Shown: piece by piece, positions 20,047 to 30,300 of the stretch
Layout of the letters: each line of letters begins with the position of its first letter
How positions within the stretch are numbered: the stretch's first letter is position 1
Origin: Aporhodopirellula aestuarii
GTDB lineage: Bacteria > Planctomycetota > Planctomycetia > Pirellulales > Pirellulaceae
Assembly: GCF_023701485.1 (NCBI RefSeq)
Contig: NZ_JAMQBK010000083.1
Location: 62,001 to 126,000 of the forward strand
DNA length: 64,000 nucleotides
Reading direction: 5' to 3'
Position numbers and translations under genes: made by a program
The notes under the pieces: model-generated
The model's database searches: none
The model's input: only the letters and a program-made list of their open reading frames with translations
Told to the model about the DNA's origin: nothing

Positions 20047-23000
20047 CTAATTCGTGGGCGATTCACCGCGCAGAACCGGACGTGGCATTCGGCCATACGC
20101 ATGTGCAAGCAATTTTAGCGGATGGACGGCGGAGTAATTTCCACCGTGTTCCATCTGCAGTTTGCAGGCGCTGCACTCGGTCGCTGGCGCCGCGTCACCG
20201 GCTCTGCGAACGGCGGAGATCATCGGCCAGCCGATCCTTAAACTATTGCGATAGTTCTTGCGTTGAAGTCCCCACGTGCCGGCCATCCCGCTGCACCCCT
20301 TGTGGATCGTCTCAACCTCAAGGCCAGGGATCAAACGCATCAATCTCGCCGCCGAAGACTCACGATCGAGCACCCGGCTATGGCACGGTTGATGATAGAT
20401 CACGCGGTGATCGATTCGTTGAAACTCGAGTTCAAGTCGGTCCTCCTCATGGAGCGACCAAAGGTACTCACACGCCTCGTGGGAATGTCGTGCCACGAGG
20501 TGGGCATCTTCGCTATCGAGCAAATTCGGATATTCGTGCTTGAGGCATAACGCCGCCGCTGGTTCCGACGCCAAAACGGTGTACCCCTGACGAACCGCGT
20601 CAGCCAGGATCCGCACATTTCGTCTGGCCACCCGCCGGGCACCTTTCAAATCGCCCGACGTGATCCGCCCCATGCCGCTGAGGCCTTGCCCGACCGGCAC
20701 ATAGAAACCGATCCGATTGTGCTGCAAAATTTCTGCCAGCGCGCGACCGATCTCTGGATCGTGATAGTTCGCATAGTGGTCGACGAAATACACAACCTTC
20801 AATCCACCATGCGGGGATGACTTGTGCCACCGCCGACGGGTCGCGTATCGCACAAACGTTTCGTTGGTCAATGACGGAATGTCTCGAGCGGCCGATAACC
20901 CAAACAGGTTCTCGCCCAACCAACGCATCGACCGGCGGCGGAGCAAAAAGTTTGCAAGCCAAGCGACCCGCGATCCGATCGCCGCAACCACGTCCAGTCG
21001 TCCGACCAACCAATCCGACAACGGCATCCCGTTGGTGGCAACGTATTGAGCCTTGATCTCACCGACGACTTTTGGAATGTCAACCGAAGCGGGACACTCG
21101 ACGCGACAGGAGTGACAGTTGAAACACAAATCGGCAACCGCTTTGGCCCGCTCTCCGGTCAATTCGTTTACGTTCAACTCACCGCTGAGCACACCGCGAA
21201 GCAGGTTAGCTTTAGCGCGAGGGGATGCCTCCTCCATTGCCGAGATCCGAAACATCGGGCACTGCCGTTCATCATCACTGTGCGAGCGACAACGACCACA
21301 GCCGTTGCATTGTCGAGTCGTCGTGGTGATCGGGGAACTTCCTGGCCATTGCTGCAACACTTCCAACTGGGGAGGCGGTTCGTGCGGCAATAACGATGCT
21401 ACGAGTTTCGACGCAGCTGATTCAGCGAGGCGTCTTTCCGATTCTTGAGCAGTTTTGGAATCGTCGCCACTGATCACGGAAGTGGATTCTGGCGACGTTC
21501 GTTTTACCGGTTCCGCCGCATGACCAACGGTTCCAAGCGAAACCGTTGGATCTTCCCCACGTCGCAGTGGCAACACGCTCCGTCCCGCTTCCACGATTTC
21601 GATCGTGTGGTTGAGCGGTCGTAGGTTCTCATCAGGTTTCTGCAATACGGCGCCGAACAACTTGCCCGCATTAAACCGATGCTGCGGATCGAACAAGCGT
21701 TTGACCTGTCCCATCGCGGGCCACAAATCACCGAACTGGGTAGGCATCAAAAACGAACGGCTCAATCCGGCCGCGTGCTCAACACCGATTTGTCCGCCCT
21801 GACGCCACACGACTTCCGCGATCGCTTCGCTGAGTGGTCGTACCCGGCGGCGATCCTCTTCGTTGGCGAGATCCAACACAGGACGCACGTGCAATTGACC
21901 GTGCCCTGCATGCGCAAACACCGTCGCCGTCGTTTGAAATCGTTTGAGCACATCCTGCACCGCCACCAACATTTGCGGCAACGTTTCAGGAGGCGAATAG
22001 ATGTCCTCGACAAACGGGAGCGGCATTGCTCGCCCGGGCACGCGATACTGACGCTGGATCACGCGGCGAAACAACACCCAAAACAAATCTCGCAACTGAT
22101 TCTGCACCGTGTCCTGGGATGAAAACGCCGCATCGGGGCCCGTGGCTAACGTCTGGCGCAGAATCCCCAAACGATGATAAAGGTCGCCGAGAGATTCACC
22201 CTGGATCTCGACCAACATCCCCGCCTCCGCTTCTCGCGGGACGAGATCGGCAAATCGCTTTTCGCCTTCGCGAGCGATCTGCAACAACCGGCGGTCCATC
22301 ACGTCGCAGGCAATCGGACCATGGTCCAGCGCCGTGACGGCAGCCCGCATCGCCGAATCGAGTCGTCGAAAAAACAACAACACCACACCGCGATGCGCCG
22401 GGATCAATTCCGTTCGAAACGTTGCGTCGACCATCACCGCCAACGTGCCTTGCGTCCCGGCATAAAACTTAGCCAGATCGACCACGTCCGACGAATCGAT
22501 GAAATCATCGAGGCGGTAGCCATTGCTCGCGGGAGAGCGAAATGCGTGAGATTGCAGCGGGATCGCGAACTGATTGCGGATCTCACGCAGCCCTCGTGCG
22601 ACACGATTGCGATACGCAACTCCGGGCTGATCACCAACGTCCGACGGAGACATCATGTACTCTTCGGGAGGATGCTGCGAGAACTCGACGAGCTCGCCGC
22701 TGGCATTGATCACCCGCACCGATTCCAGCGTGTCGCGAGCAGAACCACTCCGTAAGTAATGGCTGCCCGACGCGTTTGAGGCAATCACTCCCCCCATGGT
22801 TGTGATCGCCCGCGTCGCCGGATCCGGCCCATACCACCGGCCCGAGTGGGCGAGTAACCGATTGACGCTCGCGAGCGTCGCGCCGCTTTGCGCGGTCACG
22901 GTCCCGCCGTCCTCATGCAACGTCACCCGACGTAGATGACAGGACATGTCCAAAATGATTCCCGGACCGAGCGACTCCCCGGCGACACCACTGCCGCTGC

Positions 23001-23226
23001 CCCGGGGATGAATCGCCAATCCATGGTCACCCGCATAAGTCACGGTGGCGGAGATATCCGCTGCCGATCGAGGCCTCACCACCGCAAGCGGTCGGATTTG
23101 ATAAACGCTCGCATCGGACGCATAAAGCTGTAACGAAACTTCATCGCACAACACTTCTCCGTCGACTAAGCCGCGGAGGTCATCATGCAATCGTTGGCGA
23201 TGGGGATCAGTGCGCATTGCGTTCAT
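20047..23226 (-). CDS. FAD-binding and 4Fe-4S 2-hydroxyacid dehydrogenase-type protein
   Basis: 1059 residues joining three parts. An FAD-binding type 4 (VAO/GlcD-like) domain at about 30-270 has the motif HPRGSGSGVAGESLG (73-87) and GGVIASNASGSHYLRSGSARD. An FAD-linked oxidase C-terminal domain runs to about 525. An iron-sulfur part has CNGCGRC with C640, C643, C646 plus C656, and CFNCHSCRVEC with C701, C704, C707, C711. It ends with CCG-type repeats (HQPCHSR, KGCSGM, ECSACKLQMEHG). This resembles the D-lactate / D-2-hydroxyglutarate dehydrogenase fusions (YdiJ-like). The exact substrate cannot be read. The ATG 9 bp downstream is an equal start candidate. Confidence 0.9.
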   Translation of the reverse strand: MNAMRTDPHRQRLHDDLRGLVDGEVLCDEVSLQLYASDASVYQIRPLAVVRPRSAADISATVTYAGDHGLAIHPRGSGSGVAGESLGPGIILDMSCHLRRVTLHEDGGTVTAQSGATLASVNRLLAHSGRWYGPDPATRAITTMGGVIASNASGSHYLRSGSARDTLESVRVINASGELVEFSQHPPEEYMMSPSDVGDQPGVAYRNRVARGLREIRNQFAIPLQSHAFRSPASNGYRLDDFIDSSDVVDLAKFYAGTQGTLAVMVDATFRTELIPAHRGVVLLFFRRLDSAMRAAVTALDHGPIACDVMDRRLLQIAREGEKRFADLVPREAEAGMLVEIQGESLGDLYHRLGILRQTLATGPDAAFSSQDTVQNQLRDLFWVLFRRVIQRQYRVPGRAMPLPFVEDIYSPPETLPQMLVAVQDVLKRFQTTATVFAHAGHGQLHVRPVLDLANEEDRRRVRPLSEAIAEVVWRQGGQIGVEHAAGLSRSFLMPTQFGDLWPAMGQVKRLFDPQHRFNAGKLFGAVLQKPDENLRPLNHTIEIVEAGRSVLPLRRGEDPTVSLGTVGHAAEPVKRTSPESTSVISGDDSKTAQESERRLAESAASKLVASLLPHEPPPQLEVLQQWPGSSPITTTTRQCNGCGRCRSHSDDERQCPMFRISAMEEASPRAKANLLRGVLSGELNVNELTGERAKAVADLCFNCHSCRVECPASVDIPKVVGEIKAQYVATNGMPLSDWLVGRLDVVAAIGSRVAWLANFLLRRRSMRWLGENLFGLSAARDIPSLTNETFVRYATRRRWHKSSPHGGLKVVYFVDHYANYHDPEIGRALAEILQHNRIGFYVPVGQGLSGMGRITSGDLKGARRVARRNVRILADAVRQGYTVLASEPAAALCLKHEYPNLLDSEDAHLVARHSHEACEYLWSLHEEDRLELEFQRIDHRVIYHQPCHSRVLDRESSAARLMRLIPGLEVETIHKGCSGMAGTWGLQRKNYRNSLRIGWPMISAVRRAGDAAPATECSACKLQMEHGGNYSAVHPLKLLAHAYGRMPRPVLRGESPTN

Positions 23227-23711
23227 TACGGCTTAAACAGGTCTGGTTCGTCAAGGAGTCTGCCTCTTGCCGCATTCACTTAAGGGGGCGTGTTCGAACA
23301 GGCTTCTTCCCCTTCGGCAATCGTATTGTAGCGTCACCGCGAGCCGAGATTCGCCGCCACGCGGGAGGTTGCCTCACCGACATGGACACCGGCCCGCCCC
23401 AGAGCTATCGTTGACCCAACGTAGCGCGATCCCAAATCGGCGGTCGATTACTGGAGAACGCTCCCTAAAGCTCCCCTCCACCAGCGGAATGCCGGTCGCT
23501 CCTTGTACCGATCCCGTCCTTACGAACGGACCGTCCAACTTGATCGCCGCGTTTGATCAGCTTGGCCCAGTGGCCACTTCGATCTCGGATGCTGACCGGG
23601 CCCACCGTGGCTCGAAGTAATTCGGAATTACCTTTACCCTGTCGACCGTGCCTACGATCCCATCGACGCGATGCGAGCTGTTACGAAAATCCCTTCTCGG
23701 TAGCTGATTCA
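23227..23711. other. 485-bp gene-free divergent interval
   Basis: Lies between the divergent dehydrogenase and FetB-like genes. The FetB frame remains open to 23553, but that extension is low-complexity and Arg/Pro/Cys-rich. I see no convincing small gene, hairpin or promoter. Confidence 0.45.
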
Positions 23712-24425
23712 ATGGCTGACCCTATTTCCTTGCCGCGTCTGGCGATCGCCTTGGCCCCCGTGCTCGGACTGCTGATTTGGCTGGTCTACGACGGCCACTC
23801 CGTTCGGACATCCGTGCAAGGACTCGCCCGGATGCTGATCCAGCTATCGCTGGTCGGCTACATCCTCGTGTTTCTCTTCAAATCGGATCAAGCATGGGTC
23901 AGCCTCGCGACGCTGAGCGTGATGATGTTGGCCGCCTCGGCGATCGCGATCCGCACGTCCAACAAACGTCCGCTCCGCCGTTACGCCCAAGTACTCACAT
24001 CGGTCGCGCTCGGCGGAGGCATCTCACTGGCCACGGTCATTTTCGGCGTGTTGAATGTGGATCCGTGGTACAGCCCACAAATTCTGATCCCGCTGGCAGG
24101 GATGACATTTTCGAATTGCATGAATGCCCTCTCTTTGGCAATCGAACGCCTCGACGGCGATACCGACAGTGACCCGGATCACGCCGTCCGGGTCGCACTG
24201 ATCCCGATCACCAACAGCCTGTACGCCGTCGGCGTGGTTTCGATTCCAGGCATGATGACCGGACAAGTCCTCGCGGGTGTCTCGCCTCTAATCGCCGCCC
24301 GCTATCAGATCATGATCATGTGCCTGATCTTTTCCTCAGCAGGTTTGTCACTGCTGATCTTCATGCGGCTTCAGCGAATCGAACGACGCGCCAAACTGCT
24401 AGCCAGCGAACCGACGAAAAACTAA
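23712..24425 (+). CDS. FetB/YbbM-like ABC transporter permease (UPF0014)
   Basis: 237 residues from the ATG followed by ADPISLPR; the 53 in-frame residues upstream do not belong to the family. Several hydrophobic helices are present (about 7-23, 35-53, 60-77, 92-112, 119-137, 165-190, 200-220). Family signatures are WYSPQILIPLAGMTFSNCMNA and LIPITNSLYAVGVVSIPGMMTGQVLAG. In E. coli FetB partners the ATPase FetA and has been linked to iron export. No FetA ATPase gene is adjacent here, so the partner must lie elsewhere. Convergent with the arrestin-like genes, 20 bp away. Confidence 0.85.
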   Translation: MADPISLPRLAIALAPVLGLLIWLVYDGHSVRTSVQGLARMLIQLSLVGYILVFLFKSDQAWVSLATLSVMMLAASAIAIRTSNKRPLRRYAQVLTSVALGGGISLATVIFGVLNVDPWYSPQILIPLAGMTFSNCMNALSLAIERLDGDTDSDPDHAVRVALIPITNSLYAVGVVSIPGMMTGQVLAGVSPLIAARYQIMIMCLIFSSAGLSLLIFMRLQRIERRAKLLASEPTKN

Positions 24426-24445
24426 CCCGGTCGAGTTGATCGGCT

Positions 24446-24946
24446 CTACGAAGCAGACTCTCGACGGCGTGCTCGCCAACGACGCAGCACCGCCGGCAAT
24501 CTCCGGTGCAACGGTGTCTTAATCGGTTGATCGAGACATGGGAGGTCCATCCGACTCGTTTCAGTGAGTGCGTCCGGATCGGGCTTGCGTGCGACGAGAT
24601 AAAAAGGATGCTCGGCAACCGCCTCGCGCCCCTCTTCAACAAAGACGCGGACCCGAATGCCCCATTGAATCTTCAACAGATGACCACGATAGCTCAATGG
24701 CGAAGGCGGCAATCGACACTCGATCGGCAGGCTATCGACCATCCCCAGTTGCCGCAATTCAGGACCATCATATCGACGGAAGTAATGCACGCTGAGGTCT
24801 TCGTCGCCTTTGCCTTCGGTATACCACAGCACCGAGACCTCGACGCTGCTGAGTTCTTCGATACTCACCCGACTCACCCGCCAACTCGCTCGCAAATATC
24901 CTCCTGCCGTGTACGTGGCGTCGTCACGACACAACGATACATTCAC
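24446..24946 (-). CDS. Arrestin-like beta-sandwich protein, GTG start overlapping the upstream stop
   Basis: 166 residues if translation begins at the GTG at 24946-24944, which shares a GTGA with the TGA of the upstream gene. The frame stays open back to 25126, but there it runs over the well-conserved 3' end of the upstream gene, so that part is unlikely to be translated. The protein begins NVSLCRDDATYTAGGYL and continues with beta-rich segments (IEELSSVEVSVLWYTEGKGDED, YRGHLLKIQWGIRVRVF) like one half of an arrestin fold. Function unknown. The alternative is that both ORFs are one gene split by a frameshift; the precise 4-nt stop-start overlap favours two coupled genes. Confidence 0.65.
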   Translation of the reverse strand: MNVSLCRDDATYTAGGYLRASWRVSRVSIEELSSVEVSVLWYTEGKGDEDLSVHYFRRYDGPELRQLGMVDSLPIECRLPPSPLSYRGHLLKIQWGIRVRVFVEEGREAVAEHPFYLVARKPDPDALTETSRMDLPCLDQPIKTPLHRRLPAVLRRWRARRRESAS

Positions 24947-26109
24947 CGCGGGCTGTTTGGCGGAACCATTAGCGGCGGATGGACGACGAGCGGGAAACTT
25001 CGGCAGAACGATGGCCAAGGGCGGGCTTCTCCTGAAACAATCAATCGCCACCTCACCGAATTGTTCGTTGCACAAAAGGAATGCATCACATTGGTGGGCA
25101 GCTCGAACTCCAATTGTTGCTCCCAAGGGGTCTGTGGGTCAACACGAACGGGCCCTTCAACAAGCAATTCTTTGGAAAGGGCGACGTATTGATCGGATCT
25201 CACGTCCGTTCCCTGCCGGAAAAACGACTCCTCTTCGCAAACCAGATTAACCCGCAAAGTCCGCAATCGCATTCGCCCCATCTGCAATATAAATAGCTCA
25301 TATTTGCCGCCTGGTTCGAGCGGATGCTCACTAATCTCCACCACCGTCGGGCCGACCCCCGCGATCTGACGGACCTGGCGGAGAAACGACTTTAACGCCC
25401 AAACGGCAACCCCCGTGAAGGGTACAAGCAGCATCGCTAACACGGGCCGTGGGCGACCATACCACCATCCCGAGATCGCAACGGCCAACAACACGACGCA
25501 AACCGAATTCCACAACAACGCCAACGACGCGGACCCTAGCACGGCCCGGCGGCCCGTTGACACCGAGGCGAGCCGGTACTGCAAGCGTTCACCCAGGCTC
25601 TCGTCGAGGGCCAAACCCTGAGGCACCGCAGGCAAACTGGGATACTCGCCACTCGGTTTGCTCTCCTCCTCCTGACTCATCTCCCCGGCGTCGCCATCGG
25701 ATTTACCAGGCGGCGCGGGGGCATTCCAGCGGGAAAGCCGGCCTTTTTGAGCCGAAATCCGCTCTTGGCTAAATCCCAGGTGCATCAGTCGGTACCCCAA
25801 ACCGAAAGCTCCCGAGCCGATCGCCGCCACCGAAATGATCGCGACGATCCATCGCCCCCAATGATGCCCGCCACCACGTGCCAGATCGGAATCCAGCACC
25901 ACACGGGCTTCCTCGGGCAGGTCGATCCCGATCCGAGGGACCATCCAGTGGGCTACCAACACCAGCGTGAGAATAAACACGCCGGCAAAAATCAACCCAA
26001 GGTAGAACGCCAGTTCACCCAAAACTCCACGAAACGGCCCCGTACGCAGCCGACGCCCGAGCTTCTTGCTCCAGGGACGCCACTGCCAGACTGATCGAGA
26101 CCGTCGCAC
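24943..26109 (-). CDS. Membrane protein with an arrestin-like C-terminal domain
   Basis: 388 residues from a GTG start. Membrane segments at about 30-53, 87-107 and a pair at about 195-250 (SASLALLWNSVCVVLLAVAISGWWYG, AMLLVPFTGVAVWAL). The C-terminal 130 residues form a beta-rich domain (GPTVVEISEHPLEPGGKYEL ... VRWRLIVSGEARPWPSFCRSFPLVVHPP), an arrestin-like pattern. It ends in the GTGA overlap with the next gene, so the two products probably work together. No recognised family function. The gap to the upstream alpha-CTD gene is 18 bp, which suggests one transcription unit. Confidence 0.75.
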   Translation of the reverse strand: MRRSRSVWQWRPWSKKLGRRLRTGPFRGVLGELAFYLGLIFAGVFILTLVLVAHWMVPRIGIDLPEEARVVLDSDLARGGGHHWGRWIVAIISVAAIGSGAFGLGYRLMHLGFSQERISAQKGRLSRWNAPAPPGKSDGDAGEMSQEEESKPSGEYPSLPAVPQGLALDESLGERLQYRLASVSTGRRAVLGSASLALLWNSVCVVLLAVAISGWWYGRPRPVLAMLLVPFTGVAVWALKSFLRQVRQIAGVGPTVVEISEHPLEPGGKYELFILQMGRMRLRTLRVNLVCEEESFFRQGTDVRSDQYVALSKELLVEGPVRVDPQTPWEQQLEFELPTNVMHSFCATNNSVRWRLIVSGEARPWPSFCRSFPLVVHPPLMVPPNSPR

Positions 26110-26127
26110 GGAGGAAAAGCCAGACTC

Positions 26128-26409
26128 TTAGTGGGCTTTGGAAGTCACGACTTGACGACCAGGGCGGAAAAATCCGAGTTGCTCCAATGCGTCGTACACC
26201 TCGTCCAACGTCTTCTCGCCAAAGTTGCTGATTTTCAGCAAACGACGCGGAGTCGCGTTAAGCAAATCACGAACCGTCAAAATACCGGTTTCTTCAAGAC
26301 AGTTGGTGGTCCGAACCGACAAACCCATCTCGGCGATGCTCAAGTCAAGCCGCTCCCGACGCAGTCGGGCTTCTTCTTCGGCCTGGCTCAGGGGAATTCG
26401 CGTCTTCAT
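26128..26409 (-). CDS. Stand-alone RNA polymerase alpha-subunit C-terminal-domain-like protein
   Basis: 93 residues starting MKTRIPLSQAEEEARLRRE. The core (about 27-80) is the alpha-CTD helix-hairpin-helix fold: LGLSVRTTNCLEETGILTVRDLL-type pattern, LLKISNFGEKTLDEVYDALEQLG. The assembly and catalytic N-terminal domain of the alpha subunit is absent. In RNA polymerase this domain contacts UP-element DNA and activators. A free copy might act as a small DNA-binding regulator, but that is inference. The ATG at 26409 was chosen over the longer frame because AAGGA sits 5 nt before it. It is 18 bp upstream of the arrestin-like membrane gene. Confidence 0.85.
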   Translation of the reverse strand: MKTRIPLSQAEEEARLRRERLDLSIAEMGLSVRTTNCLEETGILTVRDLLNATPRRLLKISNFGEKTLDEVYDALEQLGFFRPGRQVVTSKAH

Positions 26410-26414
26410 ATGAA

Positions 26415-26419
26415 TCCTT
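26415..26419 (-). promoter_or_regulatory. Shine-Dalgarno sequence deciding the alpha-CTD-like start
   Basis: AAGGA on the minus strand, 5 nt before the ATG at 26409; it favours the 93-residue product over the 31-residue longer frame. Confidence 0.55.
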
Positions 26420-26551
26420 CCATGTTGATGTGATGGTGAAGCTGCAATTTCAGGAACGAACAATCGTTGTGAATGTTCCATTCGTTGTGCATGAAACCAC
26501 AAAGAATACTGTTTCTAAGAATTCCAGCAATGGGCAAAACTAGCACCTGCG

Positions 26552-27337
26552 TCATCTTCGCTCATGCCAACTCGCGACGCCATATCGCGATTGCATTAAA
26601 TCCTCTGCGATCGCTTCCACCCTCTGATGAACGTCCATACCATTGCCTTGCGCAATCGCCCCCGCAGACGCCCCATCCGCCCCAAATTGACGCGATAGCG
26701 AATCCAATAGCAGGCCCTCGTCGAGATCAACGTTGCAGATGAAGTCCCGATGGTGACGCCCACGGCGATACTCGGGCTGCCGCGGTGCGAAAGCGAGACA
26801 TTCGGCGATCAAATCCAAGTCCGCATCCAACAAAATCGTGCCGTGGTAGAGCAAGTGATGACGTGCCACCCGCAGACTGTTGCCAGAAAATTTGCGTGTG
26901 TTCCAAATCAGATCACACGTGCCCGCTCGCTCCGCCTCAGGCAATTGCACCCGAACCGCGGCAAGCACTCGTTGCATGACATAATTGTGGGCCGCATCGA
27001 TGTTCCGCAAACCACCATTGGCGGGCACGCCAACGACAACGCTGTACATCAAACAGCCCGGGCCACCGACGACAGACGCTCCCCCGGTACATCGCCTTAA
27101 CACGTCGATGTTGCGTTCGGCACACCACCCTCGATCAACCTCCTCGTTGATCCGTGAACTGCGCCCCAAAACCACAGTCGGTTCGGCAAATGCCCAGACA
27201 CGAAACAACTCAGTTCCCGCTGATGCATGCGCCCCCTCGCCGCCGTTTTCGACGACCGAATCGGCCCACTGCAACATCGCCTCATCCCGCGCCAATTCGC
27301 GACGCGAGGAAGCCGAATCAAAGTTCAATCGCAGCAT
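26552..27337 (-). CDS. Lipoate-protein ligase A family protein
   Basis: 261 residues with the biotin/lipoate ligase catalytic fold. Visible motifs: VWAFAEPTVVLGRSSRINEEV, the RRCTGGASVVGGPGCLMYSV loop, and RKFSGNSLRVARHHLLYHGTILLD with the expected catalytic lysine in RKFSGN. Members attach lipoate or octanoate to 2-oxoacid dehydrogenases or the glycine-cleavage H protein. The C-terminal accessory domain of E. coli LplA is missing, so it could be a ligase, a transferase (LipM-like) or depend on a separate partner. Its start overlaps the 3' end of the FtsX permease gene by 20 bp. Confidence 0.85.
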   Translation of the reverse strand: MLRLNFDSASSRRELARDEAMLQWADSVVENGGEGAHASAGTELFRVWAFAEPTVVLGRSSRINEEVDRGWCAERNIDVLRRCTGGASVVGGPGCLMYSVVVGVPANGGLRNIDAAHNYVMQRVLAAVRVQLPEAERAGTCDLIWNTRKFSGNSLRVARHHLLYHGTILLDADLDLIAECLAFAPRQPEYRRGRHHRDFICNVDLDEGLLLDSLSRQFGADGASAGAIAQGNGMDVHQRVEAIAEDLMQSRYGVASWHERR

Positions 27338-30300
27338 GTTCGGCTCTTAACGATTCTAAAAGCGGCAATGTTGTCACCCGCCAAACCGCAATCATCCCGG
27401 CGAGCATTCCGAAAACCAAAATGCCCAAGAGAATCCACAGCGGTTCCGCGATCGGCACTGAGTTACCGGTCATCCACATGTACGGCAACACCGCGACAAT
27501 CGCCGTGAAAACCCCGCATCCCATCCCCATCAACAGCAAATACAGATTCTCGCCGAGAACCAACTTGGCGAGTCGCGTACGGGTAAACCCAACCGCTTGC
27601 ATCACGGCGAGTTCGTTGCGCCGCTCCAACACACTACGCAGTTGCGAAACGGCCAATCCGATCGTACCGAGCAGCAACCCCAACGCACCGAGACTCTGGA
27701 AAGTTCGCAAATACGTGTTCTGCACCGCCAGCAATTCCTCCAACACTCGCGTAGCCGATTTGACGTCCATTCCGACGTCGACCAATCGCGACTCCATCGC
27801 ATCGGAAATCGCCTCAGGGGAATTGCCCTCACCGCCACGAATCAAAAAGTATCGATATCCGCTTTCGTCGGGGAACACCGACTCAAAATTGTCTTCACCG
27901 ATCAAAAGCTTGCCTTGCAAGATCGAGCCCGCCAACAAGCCAACGACTTCAAACGTCAGCGATTGCCCCGCACCGTAGTCGAACGTTTTCCTTTGTCCGA
28001 TCCCACCAGTCATCTGCAAACTCCACATGGCCGTGTTTTGATCGATGACAACAGGGATTGGATCATCGACTGTCCCCTTTCCAGGACGATCAAGCAATTG
28101 CCAAGTCTCGGCAGGGTCCGATGCCGCAGAAGACGCCCAACCAAAACGATTCAATCCAATGGCATCTGAATCCGACGCGACGCCAACATCCGCTGGAATA
28201 CCGATCACGGTCGGACGGGAAGATTGATAAAGGTTGTTGCAACTCGCGTCGTCGCCGGATCGCATGCGACACGCGACGATCGTCGAACCGTCAAGTAGTT
28301 CTGCATCGCGCCCGAGTAAGTCACCACGAACGATCTTATCATTGAGGTCTCGAGCGATGGGGCTTCCCGCTTCGGCGATCAAGTCAAACCCGCCCGTTCC
28401 CTGCTCGGTAGGTGACATGCGAAACGCGGTGATGGACAAAATCAAAAAGGCGGCCGTGGCAACCAATCCGATCGTCAGCGTACTTCGCAGCGGACTGCGT
28501 CTGGCATTGGCGGTGGCCAAAGTCCGCAGCGAGGGTTGAATCGCGGCACGTGCCCCCAATCGCGAATGGATCCACAATAGAGCCGCGATTAACAACAACA
28601 TTCCACCGCCGACAAATCCACCCGCCGCCTCTTGCGCCCCGCCGCGTGATCCCAAACCCGCAGCCGCAATTGCGGCAACGAGCAGACTACCAACCACGAC
28701 CGGCCGCCAAGAAGATTGACCGCGGTTGTCGGTTTGCCCGTGCGTTTGCTTGCCGGCCAATGACATCCGCCGACCGCCTAACAGAGAGGCCGGGTTCAAT
28801 CGCAAAAGAAAACGCAGCGTCCACGTCGCCGTTGCCATGCTCGCGAGCCAACCCGAAAAGCCGCCCAATACGATCGACATCGGCGATGCATGAAAACGCA
28901 AGAAGGGAACCGTCACTGCTCCCACCCACCACGACCTTAACGCCCACAGAACGAACGCCGCATAACCGATCCCACCGAGCACACCGATGACCACACCGAT
29001 TGAGGAAGTGATCGCAGTCTCGCCCAGCACCACGGCCATCACCCGTCGCGGCGAAAAACCGACGGCGAGCAACGTGCCGAATTCGTCAATCCGCTGAAGC
29101 ACACCCAACCGCAATAGGATCGCGATCAGCATCATCGCGGCCAAAATCACAAACATCGACAAGGCGAGAAACAATCCGTCAAATGGAGTCGTCCCCTTTG
29201 AGGCGGCGAGTTGTTCGCTGCGGATCGATCGCGGTGTCCACCCCAACTCACTACGAACCGGCTCGAGCGCGGCGAGAATCTTTGACTCCAGTTCTGCAAG
29301 GTCGTACTTCGGATTGATTCGAAGTCCCGTCGTTTGGCCGAACCGACTTCCGAACCGATCCCGGCCAACGGCCAACGGAATAAACGCTTTGGGTGTCAGC
29401 CGATGTTCGTTCCAATAGTCATCATCGGCGCGATCAATCTTGCGGTCCAATTGAAAGGGCAAGTCCCAGTCGCTGATCGAATCTTGATCCGTCACGCCGG
29501 GAACTTCGGGAGTCAAATTCGGATCGTTGTACGGCGTCACCGGTTTGTCATAGACAGCTTCACGCTTGCGTCGATACGGCTTCGCTGGCCGAATGATCGG
29601 AACGATCGCAGAAACGATTGCGTTGAACGATCGTTCGATCTCATTCCCGTTTTCCACTTCCGGTTCGTAAAAGAACACTCGCACTTGCGATCCGACATTG
29701 ACCCTCAACCGATCGGCCGCCCAATCGTTGAGCACGATCGGGATCGCCGATGAGTCTTCTGCCTCGGCGGGCAGAGCATAGTCCAGACGAAGCGTTGCGC
29801 CGGAGTCAAGTGATGCAATCGTGCTGTACGGCACGCTCACGCTTTCGTCAATATCCGCTTCATCATCGTCAGCCGATTCGACTTCGCCCGGCTTACCTTC
29901 GCTCGTTTCGACGCGTTCGATGGCGTTGGCCAAGTACGTCATGACGGAGGTGACATCACCAGCGGGTAACGCGGAAACAATTTCATCCACCGCGTCTTCG
30001 GGCAACAGCAAACTTTCACTGGTCAGCGAGATGTAATGATTCGCTTCACCAATATCGACTCGCTGCAACTTCCAACCGAGCGATTCCAAATTAAGGTCAA
30101 CGTCGTCCTCGGTGAGTGTGCGGTCTGACAAAATTGCGTTCGCTTGCCCTTCCCGGTCGAGCACCTCGGCAACGAGCTGACGCGATGCAAAAACGGTCTT
30201 CGGCGCCGCCTGGCTCGCCATCAACGAGAACCGCCCAAGCCCGCGATCTGGAACGATCGCCGCCACCTTCATCCGCGGCAGTCCTTCGCTTTGAATATCG

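Noticed and set aside
20082-20543. Long plus-strand ORFs opposite the FAD/Fe-S dehydrogenase gene (and similar ones opposite other genes)
   Set aside because: They mirror codon bias of the real gene, are rich in Arg/His/Pro/Ser, and show no family features.
24947-25126. N-terminal extension of the small arrestin-like ORF
   Set aside because: It runs over the conserved 3' end of the upstream gene in another frame; the GTG at the GTGA overlap is a simpler start.
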